Assembly (NCBI GenBank): GCA_027032655.1
Contig: JALVMZ010000006.1
Span: 1-7,947 of the forward strand
Length of the DNA: 7,947 nt
From: Desulfobacteraceae bacterium
GTDB taxonomy: Bacteria > Desulfobacterota > DSM-4660 > Desulfatiglandales > JALVMZ01
Reading direction: 5' to 3'
Below are positions 4,336-7,947 of this stretch, piece after piece. The position numbers were made by a program, and so were the translations under genes. Position 1 is the first letter of the stretch; the number at the start of each line of letters is the position of its first letter. Below the pieces are notes generated by a model that was not told the DNA's origin, did not search any database, and saw nothing but the letters and a program-made list of their open reading frames with translations.

Positions 4336-7242
4336 TCATGTCTTATTGGAGCTCAGGGCCGCTTTAACCTCCTTTAAAAGCTCCTGGCCTGTAAAAGGTT
4401 TCTGAATAAAATTAATATCTTTTTTCATGATACCGTGGTGCACAATTGCATTGCTGGTATATCCTGACATATATATGGTCTTTAAATCCTGCTTCATCTT
4501 GGCAAGAATATCTGATAATTCCTTTCCATTCATTCCAGGCATCACCACATCGGTTAAAAGTAGATCAATGTCATCTTTATTTCTTTTGAAGATATCTATT
4601 GCCTCAACACCATTTTTGGCTATCATTACCCTGTATCCATGTCTTTCGAGCACATTTTTAATCAGATTTAGAACTGCCTCATCGTCTTCAACCACCAGAA
4701 TGGTTTCCTGGCCCTGAACATCTTCTTCTGTATCTATTTCATCCGTGATTTTTCGTCCGGTTTCTTCATCTCTGGCTCTTGGAAGATATACTTTAAAAGT
4801 AGTTCCCTTCCCTGGTTCACTATAGACCCATATATATCCCTTGTTTTGTTTTATGATTCCATATACGGTGGAAAGCCCAAGTCCTGTTCCTTTCCCCTTT
4901 TCCTTTGTGGTAAAGAATGGTTCAAATATCTTTTCCTTTACTTCTTCATCCATTCCTGTCCCTGTATCAGTAATTGCAAGCATTACATACTGACCTGGCA
5001 CAAGTGTAATATCGTGTTTATTTGCATATGATTCGTCAAGAAATACATTTTCTGTCTCCAGGGTAAGCTTGCCCCCCTTGGGCATGGCATCCCTTGCATT
5101 GATTACAATATTGATTATAACCTGCTCCAGTTGTGCCCTGTCTGCCATAACATTCCAGAGACCCTCCTGATAAAATGTTTCAACCTCAATATCCTCTCCA
5201 ATAAGCCTCTTAATCATCTTTGACATATCCTTAAGCACTAAGTTGAGATTCAAAATCACAGGGTTGGTGGGTTGTTTTCTGCTAAATGCCAGGAGCTGTC
5301 TTGTGAGTTCTGAGGCCCGGATTGCCCCCCTCTTTATCTCATCTATGTTCTGAATAATGGACCTGCCTTCAGACAGATTTAATTTACAAATATCCACATT
5401 GCCTATTATGGCAGTGAGTATATTATTGAAGTCGTGTGCAATCCCACCTGCAAGTCTTCCTATTGCTTCCATTTTTTGTGACTGGAGGAGCTGTTCTTCA
5501 AGTTTCTTTTTATCAGTGATATCTTCGTAAAATACAATATGTTCTCCACCTTCAAGAGTTAAAGTTCGAATATCCACCATCTTGATGGAGCCATCCTTGC
5601 ATCTAATCTCAAATTGTGCAGACCTTATTTCTCCAATTTTTAAGCCCTTCAGGTCAAAAATCCACTGTTTAATTGCCTTTTCTCTATAGTTATCATCTGG
5701 AAATGCCCTCTTGAACCACTCTTTCCCTGTGGGAACATCTTCAAGGGTATATCCAAATATCTCTTTAAATCTGGGATTGATATATTTATATGTTCCATCA
5801 TATCCTATTAGTGCGATACCAAAGGGGGATTTTTCAACAAGCATGCGAAATCTCTCCTGTTCATCTTTAAGCGCTACTTCTGCTTCTCTCTTTTCCGTTA
5901 TATCCCTTATAAACCCCCTGAAACCAGTTGCGCTTCCTTTATCATCCTTTATAAGTGATATGGATATCTCGATATAGATAGTCTTCCCATCCCTTTTTTT
6001 ATAATGCCATTTAAAGCCCTGGACAGGGTTTCCTGTCTTATAAACTTCATTAAAGACATTAAATAGGGTCTCCTGTTCTGATTTATCTACCAATTTCTTG
6101 TAATTATTACCCAGGAGCTCTTCCCTGGAATACCCAAAGATTCTTTCGTATGATTTATTTACAAACTGAAAATTTCCCCTTAAATCCATCTCATAATAGC
6201 CTTCCTGAATATTTTCGATTATTGTCCTGTATTTTTCTTCGCTCTTTTTTAAGGCTGTTTCTGCATCGAGTCTTTTCTGGATATCCTTTCTTGCAATCAG
6301 ATATATATACCCAAAACCTAATCCTGTTATAATGAGAAGACCTGCTATGGTGATTAAATGTATTCTCAGGGGGCCCAGTGCCTGTTTGTAAAATCCCTTT
6401 AAGTCTTCAATATAAATCAAATAATATCCATTTAAGGATTCCAGAGTGGTATTAAAAAACAGGAATTCTTTTTTTGTTCTGTCCTCTATTATATTTCCTT
6501 TTACTCTGTGAAATCCTAACCAGTTCCACGGTCCAGCACCCCATTGCCTTGATCTTTTAAGTCTTTTTTGATCTCTGTCAGATATCCTCCACAGACTCTT
6601 CAAGTTCCATTCTTTTTTTGTGGACATAAATATTATGCCATCCTTATTGCATAACATGGCATAACCCTTAAGATAAGGTTTTAAGAGGGGTTCAATTTCG
6701 GAAGGACTTACCTTAATTACAATTACGCCTTCTGGCCTGAGGGAATCCATCAGATATATTGGCTGGCTGATATATATGCCCCGTTTCCCTGATGTAATAC
6801 CAACTCCCAGATATATGAAAGGATTACCCTTCATGGCCTCGGTAAAATATGGTCGGAATGAATAGTTCTTCCCCACAAAACTATCCGGTTGATTTCTGTT
6901 GCTCGAGGCTATTACAAGTCCGTCTTTATTCATTAAATAACAGACATCAGTGTTCATGGAATTATTAAACATATCAAGATAGATGTTCGCATTATGAAGA
7001 AATAATGAATTTTCAAGAGAATTGGCTATATCAGGAAAGAGAGCCAGACACCTCGCACCCTTTTGGTAAGTTTGAATCTGTTTAGATATCAATAGAGAGC
7101 TTTTCTTAAGAGAAAGAGTTGCCTGCTGATTAGCTGATTTGAGTGCTGAGCTTTTTAATGATTGGTAATGGAATATCCCTCCCGTTAATATGATAAGGAA
7201 TGATCCTGTTGATAAAAGCAGGAGTATCTGTTTTATTCTCAC
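4336..7242 (-). CDS. Hybrid sensor histidine kinase (DctB-like Cache-PAS-PAS-HisKA-HATPase-REC)
   Basis: This is a 968-residue inner-membrane kinase. TM1 is about residues 5-25 and TM2 about 293-317. They flank a periplasmic double-Cache sensor whose sequence resembles DctB, with ASSN...DSFVGKNYSFRPYF (112-133), GITSGKRGIYISQPIY (148-163) and STKKEWNLKSLW (207-218). Two PAS domains follow (about 335-452 and 462-577), each ending in a DIT segment. The kinase core has the phospho-acceptor His603 in GGIAHDFNN, the N box NIVINARDAM (711-720), G1 DTGTGMD (759-765), F box FEPFFTT and G2 GKGTGLGLSTVYG (782-794). The C-terminal receiver (about 846-962) has acidic Asp853-Asp854, phosphorylatable Asp898, Ser926 and Lys948, all intact. 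The start is GTG at 7242-7240 with GAGG (7254-7251) 8 bases upstream. An in-frame stop lies shortly before it, and the only nearby ATG (7256) is out of frame and stops at once. The ligand is probably a C4-dicarboxylate or similar acid, by sensor resemblance only. No dedicated output regulator is adjacent. Confidence 0.96.
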   Translation of the reverse strand: MRIKQILLLLSTGSFLIILTGGIFHYQSLKSSALKSANQQATLSLKKSSLLISKQIQTYQKGARCLALFPDIANSLENSLFLHNANIYLDMFNNSMNTDVCYLMNKDGLVIASSNRNQPDSFVGKNYSFRPYFTEAMKGNPFIYLGVGITSGKRGIYISQPIYLMDSLRPEGVIVIKVSPSEIEPLLKPYLKGYAMLCNKDGIIFMSTKKEWNLKSLWRISDRDQKRLKRSRQWGAGPWNWLGFHRVKGNIIEDRTKKEFLFFNTTLESLNGYYLIYIEDLKGFYKQALGPLRIHLITIAGLLIITGLGFGYIYLIARKDIQKRLDAETALKKSEEKYRTIIENIQEGYYEMDLRGNFQFVNKSYERIFGYSREELLGNNYKKLVDKSEQETLFNVFNEVYKTGNPVQGFKWHYKKRDGKTIYIEISISLIKDDKGSATGFRGFIRDITEKREAEVALKDEQERFRMLVEKSPFGIALIGYDGTYKYINPRFKEIFGYTLEDVPTGKEWFKRAFPDDNYREKAIKQWIFDLKGLKIGEIRSAQFEIRCKDGSIKMVDIRTLTLEGGEHIVFYEDITDKKKLEEQLLQSQKMEAIGRLAGGIAHDFNNILTAIIGNVDICKLNLSEGRSIIQNIDEIKRGAIRASELTRQLLAFSRKQPTNPVILNLNLVLKDMSKMIKRLIGEDIEVETFYQEGLWNVMADRAQLEQVIINIVINARDAMPKGGKLTLETENVFLDESYANKHDITLVPGQYVMLAITDTGTGMDEEVKEKIFEPFFTTKEKGKGTGLGLSTVYGIIKQNKGYIWVYSEPGKGTTFKVYLPRARDEETGRKITDEIDTEEDVQGQETILVVEDDEAVLNLIKNVLERHGYRVMIAKNGVEAIDIFKRNKDDIDLLLTDVVMPGMNGKELSDILAKMKQDLKTIYMSGYTSNAIVHHGIMKKDINFIQKPFTGQELLKEVKAALSSNKT

Positions 7243-7244
7243 AG

Positions 7245-7256
7245 ATGAGGCCTCAT
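7245..7256. promoter_or_regulatory. 12-bp perfect palindrome over the kinase ribosome site
   Basis: ATGAGGCCTCAT is its own reverse complement and contains the GAGG that serves as the ribosome site for the GTG start at 7242. With no loop it is a better candidate for a dimeric protein site than for an RNA hairpin. Chance cannot be excluded for 12 bases. Confidence 0.35.
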
Positions 7257-7278
7257 AATTTTTTGAAAGGATTCAGCT

Positions 7279-7307
7279 ACAATATTGTTTTATTGATTCT
7301 GTGTCAA
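7279..7307 (-). promoter_or_regulatory. Sigma-70-type promoter for the hybrid kinase
   Basis: On the minus strand a consensus -35, TTGACA (7307-7302), is followed by exactly 17 bases and then TATTGT (7284-7279), a 4-of-6 match to the -10. Transcription would start near 7272, leaving a leader of about 30 bases before the GTG. The -10 lies inside a perfect 10-base palindrome, ACAATATTGT (7279-7288). The kinase can therefore be expressed apart from the upstream membrane-protein gene. Confidence 0.6.
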
Positions 7308-7330
7308 TTAGATTCACTGTCTGGAAACAA

Positions 7331-7947
7331 TCAGGCACCTTCGAGTTTGGGTTTTACGATTTTTTCATAACATTCAGGACATATTCCATGACTGAATTTA
7401 AGTTTTGAATGGGCGGATACATATGCCTCAACCTGTTGCCAGTAGTTTTCATCTGTTCTTACTTTTTTACAATAGACACATATGGGGAGAAGTTCTTCAA
7501 GTCTTTCAATGTTGTCCATGGCCTCATTAAGCCTTTTGTTTGTTTCTCTTAATTTCTGATTCAGTTTTTTAAGTTCTTCCGCCTTCCTGGATTCCCTTTT
7601 CTGAAGTATTGATATCTCTTCCTTTTTCTTTCTCAGTCTGATTATTGCAAGAAGAGCGAAGATGGATGCACCATACAAAATCACCATCCTTCCTGCACAT
7701 ACCATCAATACCTTATAAGAGAAACCCTCAATTATTAAGATAGATGCAATATAAGATAGGATATTTGCAAAGATTATTATACACAGGGAGTAAATTCCTC
7801 CCACAAATGCGGATTCAGCAGCATTTGTGAGATACCATACATGCCACCAACTGGAAGAGCCTCCTGATAGGTGAACCGCCCATGTGATGAGTAAGACATC
7901 AGTTGCCATATAAAGGGCATGCAATGGGATTCCAAGGATGGATAGTT
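7331..7947 (-). CDS. Membrane protein with coiled coil and CxxC-CxxC tail (5'-truncated)
   Basis: The reading frame is open to the right edge of the window, so the true start lies outside. A TTG at 7924 is a possible but unsupported start, because in-frame codons continue upstream of it (LSILGIPL precedes ALYMATD). Numbered from that TTG, the visible part has three or four hydrophobic segments (about 5-20, 28-52, 54-66 and 72-97). It resembles the N-terminal membrane sensor of some histidine kinases, with TDVLLITWAVHLSGGSSS (8-25). A charged coiled coil follows (about 98-145). The C-terminal 50 residues hold LPICVYCKKVRTDENYW (146-162) and FSHGICPECYEK (177-188): paired CxxC motifs at C149/C152 and C182/C185, a likely zinc or other metal site. 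Similar tails, from memory, end many deltaproteobacterial signalling proteins. No kinase, cyclase or receiver domain is present between coil and tail. It lies 88 bases upstream of the hybrid kinase on the same strand. The function is unknown; a signalling role is inference. Confidence 0.85.
   Translation of the reverse strand, partial: LSILGIPLHALYMATDVLLITWAVHLSGGSSSWWHVWYLTNAAESAFVGGIYSLCIIIFANILSYIASILIIEGFSYKVLMVCAGRMVILYGASIFALLAIIRLRKKKEEISILQKRESRKAEELKKLNQKLRETNKRLNEAMDNIERLEELLPICVYCKKVRTDENYWQQVEAYVSAHSKLKFSHGICPECYEKIVKPKLEGA

Noticed and set aside
7243..7330. Sigma-54 promoter upstream of the DctB-like kinase
   Set aside because: No GG-N10-GC core of the TGGCAC-N5-TTGC type was found; the sigma-70-type match is far better.
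7331..7338. TCAGGCAC at the end of the membrane-protein gene matching part of the repeat at 44-57
   Set aside because: Only eight bases match, they encode the gene's last codons and stop, and no second arm is nearby; chance is the simplest explanation.

Overview
The window looks like chromosomal DNA from an AT-rich, Gram-negative, anaerobic-type bacterium. Desulfobacterota (the old Deltaproteobacteria) is the best guess. Three things suggest this: menaquinone made by the futalosine route, a large multi-PAS hybrid histidine kinase with a periplasmic sensor, and an exported TolB-like/FG-GAP protein. A short cysteine-rich C-terminal tail in the last gene is also of a kind I associate with that phylum. 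The assignment is inference from gene content, not a taxonomic test.

Layout. Bases 1-300 carry no credible gene. They hold two adjacent long inverted-repeat structures: 1-159, built from two inverted copies of a repeat unit, and 160-298, a nested hairpin. Bases 299-466 are AT-rich and look like the control region for the next genes. A plus-strand block follows: a TetR-family regulator (467-1120), futalosine hydrolase mqnB (1117-1803) and 1,4-dihydroxy-6-naphthoate synthase mqnD (1800-2630). Each joins the next by a 4-base ATGA overlap, so they are almost certainly one translationally coupled operon.

The rest is on the minus strand and converges on mqnD with a 30-base gap. In transcription order it holds three genes. 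First is a membrane protein with a coiled coil and a CxxC...CxxC tail, cut by the right edge (7331-7947). Second is a 968-residue hybrid histidine kinase with a DctB-like double-Cache sensor, two PAS domains, a kinase core and a C-terminal receiver (7242-4336). Third is an exported protein with a TolB/FlgO-like N-terminal domain followed by FG-GAP/VCBS-type calcium-binding repeats (4235-2661). A good sigma-70-type promoter lies just upstream of the kinase, and a weaker one may lie before the FG-GAP gene.

How they work together. MqnB and MqnD are non-consecutive steps of the same menaquinone pathway; mqnA, mqnC and mqnE are not in the window. The coupled TetR protein is the natural candidate regulator of this block. 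The minus-strand genes look like envelope sensing: the kinase probably detects a small organic acid in the periplasm and relays phosphate to its own receiver, but no DNA-binding output protein is encoded here. I see no CRISPR array, tRNA, rRNA, transposase or phage gene. I do not see a clear-cut new biological system. The most unusual items are the tail-bearing membrane protein, the TetR-mqnBD coupling and the paired inverted repeats.
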